A DNA stretch of 64,000 bases from Rhodobacteraceae bacterium LMO-JJ12 (GCA_021555075.1 JAKGBX010000001.1:1488001-1552000), one strand, 5' to 3'. Shown: positions 1 to 9,279, numbered from the stretch's first letter. Made by a program: numbers and translations. Notes: generated by a model not told the origin, from the letters alone.

Positions 1-68
1 TAGAAAACGCAGGCGATCTTGATGAGATCCGCGCCGCACTTGGTCCGGCGTTTAGCCGCGCCGCCTGA
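1..68 (+). CDS. C-terminal fragment of an unidentified protein
   Basis: An open frame runs into the window on the plus strand (codons in phase with base 3) and stops at TGA 66-68. Only about 21 residues are visible, ending in an acidic-to-alanine-rich tail (GDLDEIRAALGPAFSRAA). This is too little to assign a family. A strong terminator hairpin follows within 40 bases, which fits a gene end. The stretch could also be open by chance. Confidence 0.4.
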   Translation, partial: ENAGDLDEIRAALGPAFSRAA

Positions 69-105
69 TTTTACTGCCCTGCAAAGGGCACCCATTTCCA
101 AGGCC

Positions 106-139
106 AAAACGCCGACCTTTTTTTGAAGGTCGGCGTTTT
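106..139. terminator. Bidirectional intrinsic terminator before fabD
   Basis: A perfect 14-bp inverted repeat, AAAACGCCGACCTT (106-119) with AAGGTCGGCGTTTT (126-139), encloses a six-base loop. A-tract and T-tract flanks on both sides let it work in either direction. It separates the upstream gene from fabD. Confidence 0.85.
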
Positions 140-243
140 GTCATTTACGGACAGAGGCGGCGGGCGGGCAAGCTCTGGCTTGGCGTTGCACTGGCGCGCG
201 TGGCGCGCTATCCCGGCGCAGGGACAATAAACGGGAGAGCCAG

Positions 244-1185
244 ATGAGCCGTGCATTCGTATTTCCGGGGCAGGGGGCACAAACCATCGGGATGGGACAG
301 GCTTTGGCACAGGCGTATCCCGCAGCCAAAGCGGTGTTTGACGAGGTTGACGAAGCGTTGGGCGAAAAGCTCTCGACCCTGATCTGGGAGGGAGAGCAGG
401 ACACGCTGACCCTGACGCAGAATGCACAACCGGCGTTGATGGCCGCATCGCTGGCGGCGATGCGCGCACTTGAGGCCGAAGGCGTAACCATGGAACAGGC
501 GAGTTTTGTCGCCGGGCATTCACTGGGCGAATACTCCGCGCTGGCGGCGGCTGGTGCATTGTCGATCAGCGATACCGCGCGCTTGTTGCGCACGCGTGGC
601 GAGGCGATGCAAAAGGCCGTGCCCGTTGGCGTGGGCGCGATGGCCGCACTTTTGGGGCTTGATTTCGAAGCAGTCCGTGCGGTGGCTGAAGAAGCGGCAC
701 AGGGTGAGGTCTGCCAAGCGGCGAATGATAACGATCCGGGGCAGGTCGTGGTCTCGGGCCACAAGGCGGCGGTTGAGCGCGCCGTGGATCTGGCCAAGGA
801 GAGGGGCGCCAAACGGGCCGTTCTTTTGCCTGTGTCAGCGCCTTTTCACTGTGCGCTGATGCAGCCTGCGGCGGATGTCATGCAAGAGGCGCTGGCGGCG
901 GTGGAGATCAAGGCACCCGCTGTGCCGTTGATTGCCAACGTGAGTGCGGCGCCGGTCAGCGACCCAGACGAGATTCGCGCGCTTCTGGTCGCGCAGGTCA
1001 CGGGATCGGTGCGGTGGCGTGAGAGCGTGATGGCAATGGCCGCAGCCGGAGTGAACGAGATCTGGGAAATTGGCGCAGGCAAGGCGTTGTCCGGTATGGT
1101 GCGGCGGATTGATCGCGCGATCACCTGTCGCGCGATTGGTGGCCCCGACGATGTAAAAGCGGCGATTGATGCGTTGAACGGGTAA
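244..1185 (+). CDS. fabD: Malonyl-CoA:ACP transacylase FabD
   Basis: FabD moves the malonyl group from CoA to acyl carrier protein to feed type II fatty acid synthesis in the cytoplasm. The 313-residue protein has the normal family length. It carries the N-terminal GQGAQ motif (residues 9-13), the GHSLGE nucleophile elbow with catalytic Ser93, and a His202 in an APFH context. The ATG at 244 follows a GGGAGAG ribosome-binding site. It is the first gene of a fabD-fabG-acpP-fabF run and lies just after a terminator, so a promoter is expected between 140 and 240. Confidence 0.97.
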   Translation: MSRAFVFPGQGAQTIGMGQALAQAYPAAKAVFDEVDEALGEKLSTLIWEGEQDTLTLTQNAQPALMAASLAAMRALEAEGVTMEQASFVAGHSLGEYSALAAAGALSISDTARLLRTRGEAMQKAVPVGVGAMAALLGLDFEAVRAVAEEAAQGEVCQAANDNDPGQVVVSGHKAAVERAVDLAKERGAKRAVLLPVSAPFHCALMQPAADVMQEALAAVEIKAPAVPLIANVSAAPVSDPDEIRALLVAQVTGSVRWRESVMAMAAAGVNEIWEIGAGKALSGMVRRIDRAITCRAIGGPDDVKAAIDALNG

Positions 1186-1239
1186 TCTCGGGAATGAATT
1201 TTCACGAAAATTCGGCTCTCGAACGAAGGGATGGAAAGT

Positions 1240-1977
1240 ATGTTTGATCTGACGGGTAAATGCGCATTGGTGACAGGGGCATCGGGCGGCATTGGTGGCG
1301 CGATTGCGCGAGTGTTGCATGGTGCCGGGGCAACAGTGGGGTTGTCGGGCACCCGGGTGGAGCCTCTGGAGGCACTGGCGGCCGAGTTGGGCGCGCGCGC
1401 GCATGTGTTGGCGTGCAATTTGTCGGATGCCGAAGCGGTCGACGCGTTGCCCAAACAGGCGATCGCGGCGATGGGGTCGGTTGATATTCTGGTCAACAAT
1501 GCGGGAATCACCCGCGACCAGATTTTCATGCGCATGTCGGATGACGAATGGCAAAGCGTTCTGGATGTGAATTTGACATCGACCATGCGGCTTTGTCGGG
1601 GCGTGATGCGCCCGATGATGAAGGCGCGTTGGGGGCGGATCGTGAATATTTCGTCAATCGTGGGAACCACGGGCAATCCGGGACAGGCCAATTACGCGGC
1701 CTCCAAGGCCGGGATGGTGGGGCTTACGAAATCCATCGCCTATGAGGTCGCCAGCCGAGGGATCACCGCCAATGCCGTGGCGCCGGGTTTTATTGCCACG
1801 GCCATGACCGACAAGTTGACGGATGATCAGAAAACCAAGATCAACGCGCAGATTCCGGCTGCCCGTATGGGCACCGCCGAAGAGATTGCGGCTGCCGTGC
1901 TCTATTTGGCCAGCCCTGAGGCAGGTTATGTCACCGGGGCGACGTTGCATGTGAATGGTGGCATGGCAATGATCTGA
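1240..1977 (+). CDS. fabG: 3-oxoacyl-[ACP] reductase FabG
   Basis: FabG is an NADPH-dependent short-chain dehydrogenase that reduces 3-oxoacyl-ACP in each elongation cycle. The glycine-rich TGASGGIGG motif lies at residues 12-20, NNAG at 86-89, and the Ser139, Tyr152, Lys156 triad is intact, with the family's PGF near the substrate loop. An in-frame ATG at 1231 is also possible, but the GAAGGG ribosome-binding sequence abuts it. The ATG at 1240 has normal spacing and gives the standard 245-residue protein starting MFDLTGK. Confidence 0.96.
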   Translation: MFDLTGKCALVTGASGGIGGAIARVLHGAGATVGLSGTRVEPLEALAAELGARAHVLACNLSDAEAVDALPKQAIAAMGSVDILVNNAGITRDQIFMRMSDDEWQSVLDVNLTSTMRLCRGVMRPMMKARWGRIVNISSIVGTTGNPGQANYAASKAGMVGLTKSIAYEVASRGITANAVAPGFIATAMTDKLTDDQKTKINAQIPAARMGTAEEIAAAVLYLASPEAGYVTGATLHVNGGMAMI

Positions 1978-2006
1978 GCAATTGTCGCAGTGGCGCGCGA
2001 AAGCGT

Positions 2007-2034
2007 TTGCCTCGGTCGCGCCATATGCTATAGG
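2007..2034 (+). promoter_or_regulatory. Possible acpP promoter
   Basis: A sigma-70-like pair, TTGCCT (2007-2012) and TATAGG (2029-2034) with 16 bp between them, lies in the 208-bp gap between fabG and acpP. ACP is needed in large amounts and often has its own promoter. The match is only moderate. Confidence 0.35.
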
Positions 2035-2185
2035 CGGCAAAGATTCACTAATTGCCTGTATCAAATGGGCCGTGATGTCCCGCAATGACGCGGGGGGAGA
2101 GCGCCTCGTAAGAGGCAAGACCTCAGACCCCGAGGGGCGAGGGCAGGAACTGGGCCGAATGGTCCGAAGACATGAGGATTGTATC

Positions 2186-2419
2186 ATGAGCGACGTCTCA
2201 GACCGCGTGAAGAAAATCGTTGTGGAGCACCTGGGTGTGGATGAAGGCAAGGTTGTCGAGAACGCTTCGTTCATTGATGATCTTGGCGCAGACAGCCTGG
2301 ATACTGTTGAATTGGTTATGGCTTTCGAAGAAGAGTTCGGCATCGAGATTCCCGATGATGCGGCCGAGACCATTCAGACCTTTGGCGATGCTGTGAAGTT
2401 CATCTCCGAAGCGACCTGA
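2186..2419 (+). CDS. acpP: Acyl carrier protein AcpP
   Basis: AcpP is the 77-residue carrier on which fatty acids are built. The protein is strongly acidic, four-helical in pattern, and has the DSL motif with Ser37, the serine that receives 4'-phosphopantetheine. The ATG at 2186 follows GAGGA with 7-base spacing. A longer in-frame reading from an upstream ATG at 1982 is not supported because family members start [10 protein letters not shown]. It sits between fabG and fabF and ends just before a terminator, so it can be made in excess of its neighbours. Confidence 0.98.
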   Translation: MSDVSDRVKKIVVEHLGVDEGKVVENASFIDDLGADSLDTVELVMAFEEEFGIEIPDDAAETIQTFGDAVKFISEAT

Positions 2420-2442
2420 TCGCGACACAGTGATCCAGATTT

Positions 2443-2480
2443 GAAACGGCCTCTGCCCATTGGGCGGGGCCGTTTTCTTT
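2443..2480 (+). terminator. Terminator after acpP
   Basis: AAACGGCC pairs with GGCCGTTT around an inner CTGCCCA/TGGGCGG helix, and TTTTCTTTT follows. The position 24 bases after the acpP stop suits an intrinsic terminator that separates acpP from the HisA-like gene. Confidence 0.8.
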
Positions 2481-2629
2481 TGCCCGAAGGTCGGATGGCG
2501 GGCTGATTCGTGCGCAAGGCGCAAATGGCATCCGTGATGTCGATTCGAGAATTGCCCGCCTTTGGTGTAGTATTAGGGTTTCGGTGTGTGGGCGGACGTG
2601 CCGCCCATCGCAGCCAAGGGAGCGCTGTC

Positions 2630-3373
2630 ATGATTATCTATCCGACAATGGAATTGCAGAATGGGAAATGTGTCACCCTTCATCGGGGGCGTATGGAGGA
2701 GCCTGCGATCTATCACGTCGATCCGATAGAGACGGTGCAGAGCTGGGCTGCGGCCGGGGCCGAATGGATTCACGTCACCGATTTTGACGCCGTGGCGGGT
2801 ACCGGAGACAACGCGGCACTGATCGAAGAGATCATCCGCGTGGTTCCGGCCTCCGTTCAACTGGCGGGCGGCTTTGGATCGCATGAGGCCGTGCAGCAGT
2901 GGATTGACCGGGGTGCGGGGCGCATCGTGCTGGGAACCTTGCCTGCGCGTGATCCGGACACATTCAAGTTGCTTGCGCGCGACTATCCCGATCAGATCGT
3001 TCTGGCGCTGGATATCTGGCAGGGGCAACTGATGACCGATGGCTGGAAGACGCCGGCGGCGATATCGCCGCAAGCGTTTCTGGAAAGCTATGGCGATGAT
3101 CCGCTGGCGGCGGTTCTGATTACCGATATCGACAGTGACATTGACGAGGTCGATGCCCACCTGAGCGTGATCACCGGTTTGGCCGCGCAGACCCGTCATC
3201 CGGTGATTGCCAGTGGCACCGTGCGAGGGCCAGACGACATTGCGCGGCTGAAATATGTGCCCAACATTGCGGGCGCGTTGGTGGGGCGCGCGCTATTTGC
3301 CAAATCGGTTGATTTGGCTGAGGCGCTAAAAATCGCTCAACCGACGCCAGACCGGGTGGCAGACTTTCTCTGA
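2630..3373 (+). CDS. HisA-like TIM-barrel paralogue of unknown function
   Basis: The 247-residue protein belongs to the HisA/HisF (beta/alpha)8 barrel family and resembles the authentic HisA encoded at 26817-27536. It differs at key places. The first catalytic Asp (Asp8 in HisA, PAIDLKDG) is Glu8 here (PTMELQNG), although the second Asp is kept (Asp128). The glycine-rich phosphate segments are altered: GGGIRD becomes AGGFGS, and the DGAMKGPN loop is lost. The ATG at 2630 follows AAGGGA with 8-base spacing. It lies between acpP and fabF, away from the his genes. A true ProFAR isomerase role is doubtful, and another sugar-phosphate role is possible. Confidence 0.8.
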   Translation: MIIYPTMELQNGKCVTLHRGRMEEPAIYHVDPIETVQSWAAAGAEWIHVTDFDAVAGTGDNAALIEEIIRVVPASVQLAGGFGSHEAVQQWIDRGAGRIVLGTLPARDPDTFKLLARDYPDQIVLALDIWQGQLMTDGWKTPAAISPQAFLESYGDDPLAAVLITDIDSDIDEVDAHLSVITGLAAQTRHPVIASGTVRGPDDIARLKYVPNIAGALVGRALFAKSVDLAEALKIAQPTPDRVADFL

Positions 3374-3477
3374 CAGCTGGTTTGACACCGCCCTGTGAAG
3401 CCCCTTTCTCTTGCCCCAGTGATCCAAGGCGCGTAAACAGCGCTGAAACATTGTCGTAGGTAAAGGGGCATTCTCAT

Positions 3478-4734
3478 ATGCGTCGAGTGGTTGTCACAGG
3501 GCTTGGAATGGTTACACCTTTGGCCGATGGGGTCGAAGAAAGCTGGAAGCGGCTGTTGGCCGGGCAATCCGGTGCAGGGCCGATAACCCAGTTCAATCCT
3601 GAGCGACTGATCACGAAATACGCTTGCGAAGTCAAACATGGCGATGGCAGTGACGGCACATTCAACGGCGACGCCTATGTCGAGCCGAAGGAACGCCGCA
3701 AGATCGACGATTTCATCCTCTATGGTATCGCCGCAGCCGATCAGGCGGTGAAAGATGCCGGTTGGATGCCGGAGGACGAGGAAAGCCGTCTGCGCACTGG
3801 CGTGATGATAGGGTCGGGCATTGGCGGGCTGAAATCCATCGAAGCGACCACTTTGTTGATGGCCGAAAAAGGCCCGCGCCGGGTGTCGCCATTTTTTATT
3901 CCCGGCGCTCTGATCAATCTGATTTCCGGGCAAGTCGGTATTCGCTTTGGCTTCAAGGGGCCAAACCATGCGGTGGTGACCGCCTGTTCCACCGGGGCGC
4001 ATGCCATTGGTGATGCAACGCGGCTGATCAAATATGGTGATGCCGACGTGATGGTCGCGGGGGGCGCCGAGGCGGCGATCTGTGAAATCGGCATGGCCGG
4101 GTTCAATGCTTGCAAGGCGCTCTCGACCAAGCGTGAGGACGATCCAAAGGCGGCGAGCCGCCCCTATGACGCTGACCGTGATGGTTTTGTGATGGGGGAG
4201 GGTGCCGGTGTTGTCGTGTTGGAAGAATATGAACACGCCAAGGCGCGCGGCGCGAAGATATATGCCGAAGTGGCGGGCTATGGCCTGTCCGGCGATGCCT
4301 ATCATATCACCGCACCCAGCGAAGATGGCGATGGCGGTTTTCGCTCGATGCAAGCCGCGCTTAAGGATGCCGGACTAGAACCCGATGCGGTTGATTACAT
4401 CAATGCGCATGGTACCTCGACCATGGCGGATGTGATCGAATTGGCAGCGGTGGAACGGTTGTTGGGTGATGCGGCAAGCAAGGCAACGATGAGTTCGACC
4501 AAGTCGATGACCGGGCACCTCTTGGGGGCGGCGGGGGCGATCGAGGCTATTTTCTCGATCCTGGCCATTCGCGATCAGGTGGTTCCGCCGACGATCAACC
4601 TCGATACGCCTGTCGTGGAGACACCTCTCGACCTAGCGGCGAATGTCAAAAGCGAACGCGAGGTGAATGTGGCGCTTTCCAACAGCTTCGGCTTTGGCGG
4701 CACCAATGCCAGCGTGATTTTCAAGAAGGTCTGA
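3478..4734 (+). CDS. fabF: 3-oxoacyl-[ACP] synthase II FabF
   Basis: FabF condenses malonyl-ACP with acyl-ACP during elongation. The 418-residue protein has the thiolase fold with the full Cys-His-His set: Cys170 in TACSTG, His311 in NAHGTST, and His347 in TGHLLGAAG. The C-terminal GFGGTN loop is also present. The start ATG at 3478 has an AAAGGGG ribosome-binding site. mltG begins four bases after the stop, so the two are co-transcribed. Confidence 0.97.
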   Translation: MRRVVVTGLGMVTPLADGVEESWKRLLAGQSGAGPITQFNPERLITKYACEVKHGDGSDGTFNGDAYVEPKERRKIDDFILYGIAAADQAVKDAGWMPEDEESRLRTGVMIGSGIGGLKSIEATTLLMAEKGPRRVSPFFIPGALINLISGQVGIRFGFKGPNHAVVTACSTGAHAIGDATRLIKYGDADVMVAGGAEAAICEIGMAGFNACKALSTKREDDPKAASRPYDADRDGFVMGEGAGVVVLEEYEHAKARGAKIYAEVAGYGLSGDAYHITAPSEDGDGGFRSMQAALKDAGLEPDAVDYINAHGTSTMADVIELAAVERLLGDAASKATMSSTKSMTGHLLGAAGAIEAIFSILAIRDQVVPPTINLDTPVVETPLDLAANVKSEREVNVALSNSFGFGGTNASVIFKKV

Positions 4735-4738
4735 CCTG

Positions 4739-5893
4739 ATGTGGCGCCATTTTGCTTCCAACGCGATCACGCTGCTGATCGTGATCGTTTTCCTGCTGGG
4801 CGGGATGATCCTGTGGGGGCAATCGCAATATGTCGCCGAGGGGCCGCTGGAGCAGCAGATATGCTTGCGCGTCGATCGCGGCAGCAACGTCACCCGTGTT
4901 TCTGAAACCTTGGAACAGGAAGGCGCGATCACATCCGGCACGATTTTCCGGCTTGGAATGGATTATGGCGACAAGACAGGACAGTTGAAAGCTGGTTCAT
5001 TTCTGGTGCCAGAGCATTCGTCGATGTCGGAAATCGCCGAGATTGTCACCCGCGGCGGGGCCAGTACTTGTGGCACGGAAGTGGTCTATCGTATCGGTGT
5101 AACGGCACAGGACGTGCAGGTGCGCACGCTTGATCCGGTCACCAGCCGGTTTGTCGACGTGGCGAAGTTTGACCCGATAGCAGACCCGGTACCAGACGAA
5201 TTTACCAAGGTGCGCGCGCAGAATGACACACGCTATCGCGTTGCCATCGCCGAGGGTGTAACCAGCTGGCAGATCGTGGATGCGTTGAGCCGGGTCGATG
5301 TGCTGGATGGCAAGGTGAGCGAGGTGCCGCCTGAAGGGTCATTGGCGCCAGACAGTTATGAGGTGCGCAAGGGGGATGACCGCGCCAGCCTGCTCAAGAA
5401 GATGAGCGAAGCGCAAGAGATACTTCTGGCGGCGGCTTGGGAAGGCCGTGATCGCTCTGTGCCATTGGCCAGCCCTGAAGAGGCTCTTATTCTGGCGTCG
5501 ATCATCGAGAAGGAAACCGGCGTGGCCGAAGAGCGCGGCAAGGTTGCCAGTGTGTTCGTCAACCGGCTACGGAGCGGCATGCGGCTTCAGACCGACCCGA
5601 CGGTGATTTATGGCGTCACCAATGGGCAAGGCGTATTGGGTCGCGGGTTGCGCCAGAGCGAGTTGCGCAAGGCGACACCATATAACACCTATGTCATCGA
5701 GGGTTTGCCGCCGACGCCGATCGCCAATCCGGGCCGTGCAAGCCTGCAGGCTGCGGTGAACCCGGAAGAGACCGAATATGTGTTCTTTGTCGCCGATGGC
5801 AGTGGTGGCCACGCCTTTGCTTCGACGCTGGACGAGCACAATGAAAACGTCAGACGCTGGCGCGAGATCGAAAAGCAGCGCGCCAGCGAATAG
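4739..5893 (+). CDS. mltG: Endolytic murein transglycosylase MltG
   Basis: MltG (YceG family) is an inner-membrane enzyme that cuts nascent peptidoglycan strands. One N-terminal membrane helix covers about residues 8-26. A LysM-like part follows, then the catalytic domain with the ASIIEKET segment (Glu257) and the conserved VFVNRLR, LQTDPTVIYG and YNTY blocks. At 384 residues it is of usual length. It lies four bases after fabF, a pairing of lipid and wall synthesis genes common in proteobacteria. Confidence 0.95.
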   Translation: MWRHFASNAITLLIVIVFLLGGMILWGQSQYVAEGPLEQQICLRVDRGSNVTRVSETLEQEGAITSGTIFRLGMDYGDKTGQLKAGSFLVPEHSSMSEIAEIVTRGGASTCGTEVVYRIGVTAQDVQVRTLDPVTSRFVDVAKFDPIADPVPDEFTKVRAQNDTRYRVAIAEGVTSWQIVDALSRVDVLDGKVSEVPPEGSLAPDSYEVRKGDDRASLLKKMSEAQEILLAAAWEGRDRSVPLASPEEALILASIIEKETGVAEERGKVASVFVNRLRSGMRLQTDPTVIYGVTNGQGVLGRGLRQSELRKATPYNTYVIEGLPPTPIANPGRASLQAAVNPEETEYVFFVADGSGGHAFASTLDEHNENVRRWREIEKQRASE

Positions 5894-6239
5894 CGGCGTC
5901 GGGCTGCGGTATATATCCGGCATCAAAGGTATTTGGCAGTATCTAATCGCGCCCAGCTTGCGGGTTGATTCTATGCCTTGAACCATATGCGCGAAATTGC
6001 AGACGTCCTTAACGGGTCACCTTGGGTTGCTGCAAACTCCTTGGCGATCGTCGGAATTTCATTAATTTTTCAAGGGTTTGAGCGGAAATTGCAAACCGCA
6101 ATGCGGCGTTTGCTCGATTCAGGGTACTCGTTGTTCCCAAGCCGCATATCGTGGGGGTTGAGTGATGCTTGCCACGATATATAGTGAAGCCAACGTCTGG
6201 TGGATGGCAACGCCTGAAAACCCAAGAGGCAGATCGCGT
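5894..6239. other. Intergenic region mltG to HNH gene
   Basis: About 346 bases without a convincing gene. A 68-codon plus-strand frame (5978-6184) and a minus-strand frame across it show no recognisable protein. The stretch is somewhat more AT-rich near 6040-6180 and probably holds the promoter of the HNH gene. An earlier start for that gene (ATG 6165 after GGGGG) would shorten this gap. Confidence 0.4.
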
Positions 6240-6824
6240 ATGGACGCTAATTTCAGGTCGGAATTTGTCAGGCAGTCTGGCGCGCTCAGGCATTGTCCGG
6301 CGCTGGTTTTGAACGCTGATTATCAGCCTCTGTCTTATTTTCCGCTGAGCCTCTGGCCATGGCAGGAGGCGATCAAGGCAGCTTGGCTGGACCGGGTGGA
6401 TATCGTTGCTGAATACGATCAGGTGGTCCGTTCGCCAAGCACCGAGATCAGGATACCGTCGGTTGTGGTGCTGAAGGACTATGTCAAGATGGGCAAGCGC
6501 GTTGCCTTCACGCGCTTCAATCTGTTTCTGAGGGATGAATTTCGCTGCCAGTATTGCGGGTCAAAGGGCGATCTGACGTTCGATCATGTGGTGCCGCGTG
6601 CGGCCGGTGGCGTGACCAGTTGGCAAAATGTCGTGGCCGCGTGCAGCCCTTGCAACCTGAAGAAGGGTTCGAAAAGCTTGCGCCAGGCGGGCATGAACCT
6701 ACGAAAACCTCCTCGTATGCCTGACGCCGAAGCTCTGCGTAATAAGGGCAGGAAGTTTCCGCCCGGCCATTTGCATGCCAGTTGGATGGATTTCCTCTAT
6801 TGGGACGCTGAACTGGAAGCTTGA
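6240..6824 (+). CDS. HNH endonuclease family protein
   Basis: A 194-residue HNH nuclease of a type widely conserved in Alphaproteobacteria. The metal-binding knuckle is CQYC (Cys103, Cys106) with CSPC (Cys135, Cys138), and the catalytic core is FDHVVPR (Asp115, His116) with Asn130. The N-terminal LVLNADYQPLSY block is typical of the family. The natural substrate is unknown; such genes are usually single and chromosomal rather than part of a restriction system. The start is uncertain: ATG 6240 has AAGAGG ten bases upstream, while ATG 6165 would add 25 residues. Confidence 0.9.
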   Translation: MDANFRSEFVRQSGALRHCPALVLNADYQPLSYFPLSLWPWQEAIKAAWLDRVDIVAEYDQVVRSPSTEIRIPSVVVLKDYVKMGKRVAFTRFNLFLRDEFRCQYCGSKGDLTFDHVVPRAAGGVTSWQNVVAACSPCNLKKGSKSLRQAGMNLRKPPRMPDAEALRNKGRKFPPGHLHASWMDFLYWDAELEA

Positions 6825-6920
6825 TCTTGAAGTAGCAATATCAAAGCTTGCCGTCTGGATATGTGACGGCACCGAAAGTGCGATCCTGTGCCTGATTTTC
6901 GCAAGCGCCGCGTGCGAGTT

Positions 6921-7517
6921 TTACAACCCCTGAAGGCCTTTGAGGGTGAGGTTGCTGACGAGCTCTGCATAGTCGCGGCGCGCAGACTCGTCTGCACCGG
7001 GATGCCACATGAAATACCAGTTCAACATGCCGAATACGGACATTGTTGTCGCGCGCAGGCGGGCAGGTTGGCCTTCAAATTGCGATGGGGCACACGCCGA
7101 AAGAATGTTGGATAAATGTGCCACCATGTCCCGCTGATAGGCGCGCAGTATGCTTTGTTGATCCCCTGGTAGAGCGGATAGGCCAGTGCTTTGAACCCGG
7201 TGTTCATCGTCGGCACCCTGGTAGGAAAGAAGGGTCTGCAATACAGTTTCGCGCAAAGTTTCTTCCGGTCGCTGATGATCGAGCGGGATCGCGCAAATTC
7301 GATCTCTGAGGGTGCTTAGATAGCTATCGAGAAGGTCGAATAGCAACGCGTGTTTGCTTTCGTAATAGTGGTAGATATTGGCCTTTGAGATACCGCATTC
7401 GGCCGCAAGCTGGTTCATGGACGCGCGATCAAATCCTTGTTCAGAAAAGATTTTTGCCGCCGCTTTGAGTATTTGCGCGCGCTTTTCACCATGATCTTTT
7501 GCAATCGTGCGGGCCAC
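6921..7517 (-). CDS. TetR-family regulator of the paa cluster
   Basis: A 198-residue TetR-type repressor with the helix-turn-helix at about residues 35-58 (GISKANIYHYYESK) and a ligand-binding C-terminal half. The start is a GTG at 7517, four bases past the paaK stop and seven bases after a strong AAGAGG inside the paaK end; ATG is not available there. It is the last gene of the paaG-paaI-paaK run and probably senses phenylacetyl-CoA to control the block, like PaaR proteins elsewhere. That ligand is inferred from context. Confidence 0.88.
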   Translation of the reverse strand: MARTIAKDHGEKRAQILKAAAKIFSEQGFDRASMNQLAAECGISKANIYHYYESKHALLFDLLDSYLSTLRDRICAIPLDHQRPEETLRETVLQTLLSYQGADDEHRVQSTGLSALPGDQQSILRAYQRDMVAHLSNILSACAPSQFEGQPARLRATTMSVFGMLNWYFMWHPGADESARRDYAELVSNLTLKGLQGL

Positions 7518-7521
7518 GGGG

Positions 7522-8832
7522 TTACCTCTTGTTGCGATTGTCGATGACGCGCACCGCCTTGCCCTCGCTGCGCGCGACCTCGCCGGGATCTCCGACGATG
7601 ATTTCGGTTGAAACACCGACGATATCCTTGATTCGCTTGGTCAGCATCCGTGCGGCGGCAGTCTTTGATAGCTCGTCGTTTGAACCGAGCGCGGATTCGA
7701 CATAGACGCGCAGACTGTCCATTCGGCCGGATGTGTAGAGTTCGATCTGGTAATGAGCGGCCAAGCCACCGGTGGCCATGACCTGTTCTTCGATCTGAGA
7801 GGGGAAGACATTGACACCGCGCAGGATGATCATGTCGTCAGAGCGCCCAGTGATCTTCTCCATCCGCCGCATCGAACGCGCGGTGCCAGGCAAAAGCCGC
7901 GTGAGATCTCGGGTGCGGTACCGGACCATCGGCAAGCCCTGTTTGGTGAGCGTGGTGAAGACCAACTCGCCCATCTCGCCATCGGGGAGAACCTCGCCGG
8001 TGACAGGGTCAATGATTTCTGGGTAGAAGTGATCTTCCCAAATGACCGGGCCATCTTTGGTTTCGACGCATTCATTGGCCACGCCTGGCCCCATGATTTC
8101 AGAAAGGCCATAGATATCAACCGCATGCATATCGAAGGCTTGCTCAACCTCCTTACGCATCGCATCGGTCCAAGGCTCGGCACCAAAGACGCCGACCGAA
8201 AGAGAGGTCTTGCGCGGATCAAGCCCTTGTTTGTGATACTGTTCGAGAATGTTGAGCATATAAGAAGGTGTGACCATGATGCCATCGGGGCGAAAATCTT
8301 CGATCAGTCCCACCTGTTTTTCGGTCTGACCGCCGCCCATGGGCACTACTGTGGCGCCCAGGCGCTCAATCCCGTAATGCGCGCCCAAACCGCCGGTAAA
8401 CAGACCGTAACCATAGGCGTTATGCACCATATCGCCCCGGCGCAGACCGGAGGCGCGCAAGGAGCGAGCGCCAAGATCGGCCCAATTGTCGATATCGGCT
8501 TTGGTATAGCCGACGACGGTGGGTTTGCCGGTCGTGCCGGACGACGCATGGATGCGCATGATTTCGGAACGCGGAACGGCAAAAAGGCCAAATGGATAGT
8601 TGTCGCGCAGATCATTTTTGTAGGTGAAGGGGAATTTCGCAAGATCTTCAAGGCTTTGCAGGTCGTCCGGATGCACGCCTTTTTCGTCGAAACGTCTTTT
8701 GAACATCGCCACGTTGTCATAGGCGTGACGAAGCGACCATTTAAGTCTCTCAAGTTGGAGCGCACGAATTTCGTCGATTGAGGCGATTTCGATTGGATCG
8801 AGATCGGATTTCCTGGGCGTTAGATCCTTCAT
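7522..8832 (-). CDS. paaK: Phenylacetate-CoA ligase PaaK
   Basis: PaaK activates phenylacetate to phenylacetyl-CoA with ATP, the first step of aerobic phenylacetate breakdown. The 436-residue protein belongs to the adenylate-forming (ANL) superfamily. The ATP-binding SSGTTGKP lies at 97-104, YGLSE at 241-245 and YRTRD at 305-309, and a lysine sits in the C-terminal lid (EGKAVRV). The length matches PaaK and not the longer acyl-CoA synthetases. It is transcribed with paaG and paaI. Confidence 0.96.
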   Translation of the reverse strand: MKDLTPRKSDLDPIEIASIDEIRALQLERLKWSLRHAYDNVAMFKRRFDEKGVHPDDLQSLEDLAKFPFTYKNDLRDNYPFGLFAVPRSEIMRIHASSGTTGKPTVVGYTKADIDNWADLGARSLRASGLRRGDMVHNAYGYGLFTGGLGAHYGIERLGATVVPMGGGQTEKQVGLIEDFRPDGIMVTPSYMLNILEQYHKQGLDPRKTSLSVGVFGAEPWTDAMRKEVEQAFDMHAVDIYGLSEIMGPGVANECVETKDGPVIWEDHFYPEIIDPVTGEVLPDGEMGELVFTTLTKQGLPMVRYRTRDLTRLLPGTARSMRRMEKITGRSDDMIILRGVNVFPSQIEEQVMATGGLAAHYQIELYTSGRMDSLRVYVESALGSNDELSKTAAARMLTKRIKDIVGVSTEIIVGDPGEVARSEGKAVRVIDNRNKR

Positions 8833-8844
8833 CGCGGTCTCCTC

Positions 8845-9279
8845 CTAAATTTCTTCGATATATTGGCCTCTGATCGCGCGCGACATGCCGCGAAATTCGG
8901 CAATCACGGTGCCGGTCTGGGTTGTCACTTTGACATCATAAATGCCTGAGCGGCCAGTCAGAGACACCTCCCGTGCCTCGGCGCGGAGCCGGTCGCCGAT
9001 CTTGCCGGGGGCGAGATAGGAAATCAGATTGTGATGGGCCAGGGTGGATTGATTGCGGCTGTTGCAGGCAAAGGCAAAGGCCGTATCCGCCAGCATGTAG
9101 GTAATACCGCCGTGGCAGATGCCATGGCCGTTGCAATGGCGTTTCTCGACGGTGAGTTCCATGACGGCAAAGGCTTCGTCGATCTCGGTCAGTTCGATCC
9201 CGATGCCCCGGCTGGCATTGTCATTGGCCAGCATCGCAGCACTTGTTCTTTGGGCGCGTTCTTTGGGGGTGAGGTTCAT
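8845..9279 (-). CDS. paaI: Hydroxyphenylacetyl-CoA thioesterase PaaI
   Basis: PaaI is a hot-dog-fold thioesterase that hydrolyses dead-end CoA esters in the phenylacetate pathway and so frees CoA. The 144-residue protein has the HGG motif at 56-58 and Asp65 in the following helix (YMLADTAFAFACNS), matching the family catalytic site. Its ATG overlaps the paaG stop by four bases (ATGA), which implies translational coupling. paaK follows after 12 bases. Confidence 0.94.
   Translation of the reverse strand: MNLTPKERAQRTSAAMLANDNASRGIGIELTEIDEAFAVMELTVEKRHCNGHGICHGGITYMLADTAFAFACNSRNQSTLAHHNLISYLAPGKIGDRLRAEAREVSLTGRSGIYDVKVTTQTGTVIAEFRGMSRAIRGQYIEEI

Noticed and set aside
3052-3057. Depletion of GCCGGC because of the NaeI-like system
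   Set aside because: GCCGGC sites occur in the window (for example 3052 and 13327). One window is too small to judge avoidance.
5978-6184. A 68-codon frame between mltG and the HNH gene
   Set aside because: No ribosome-binding site, no recognisable protein, and it overlaps the region needed for the HNH gene start.
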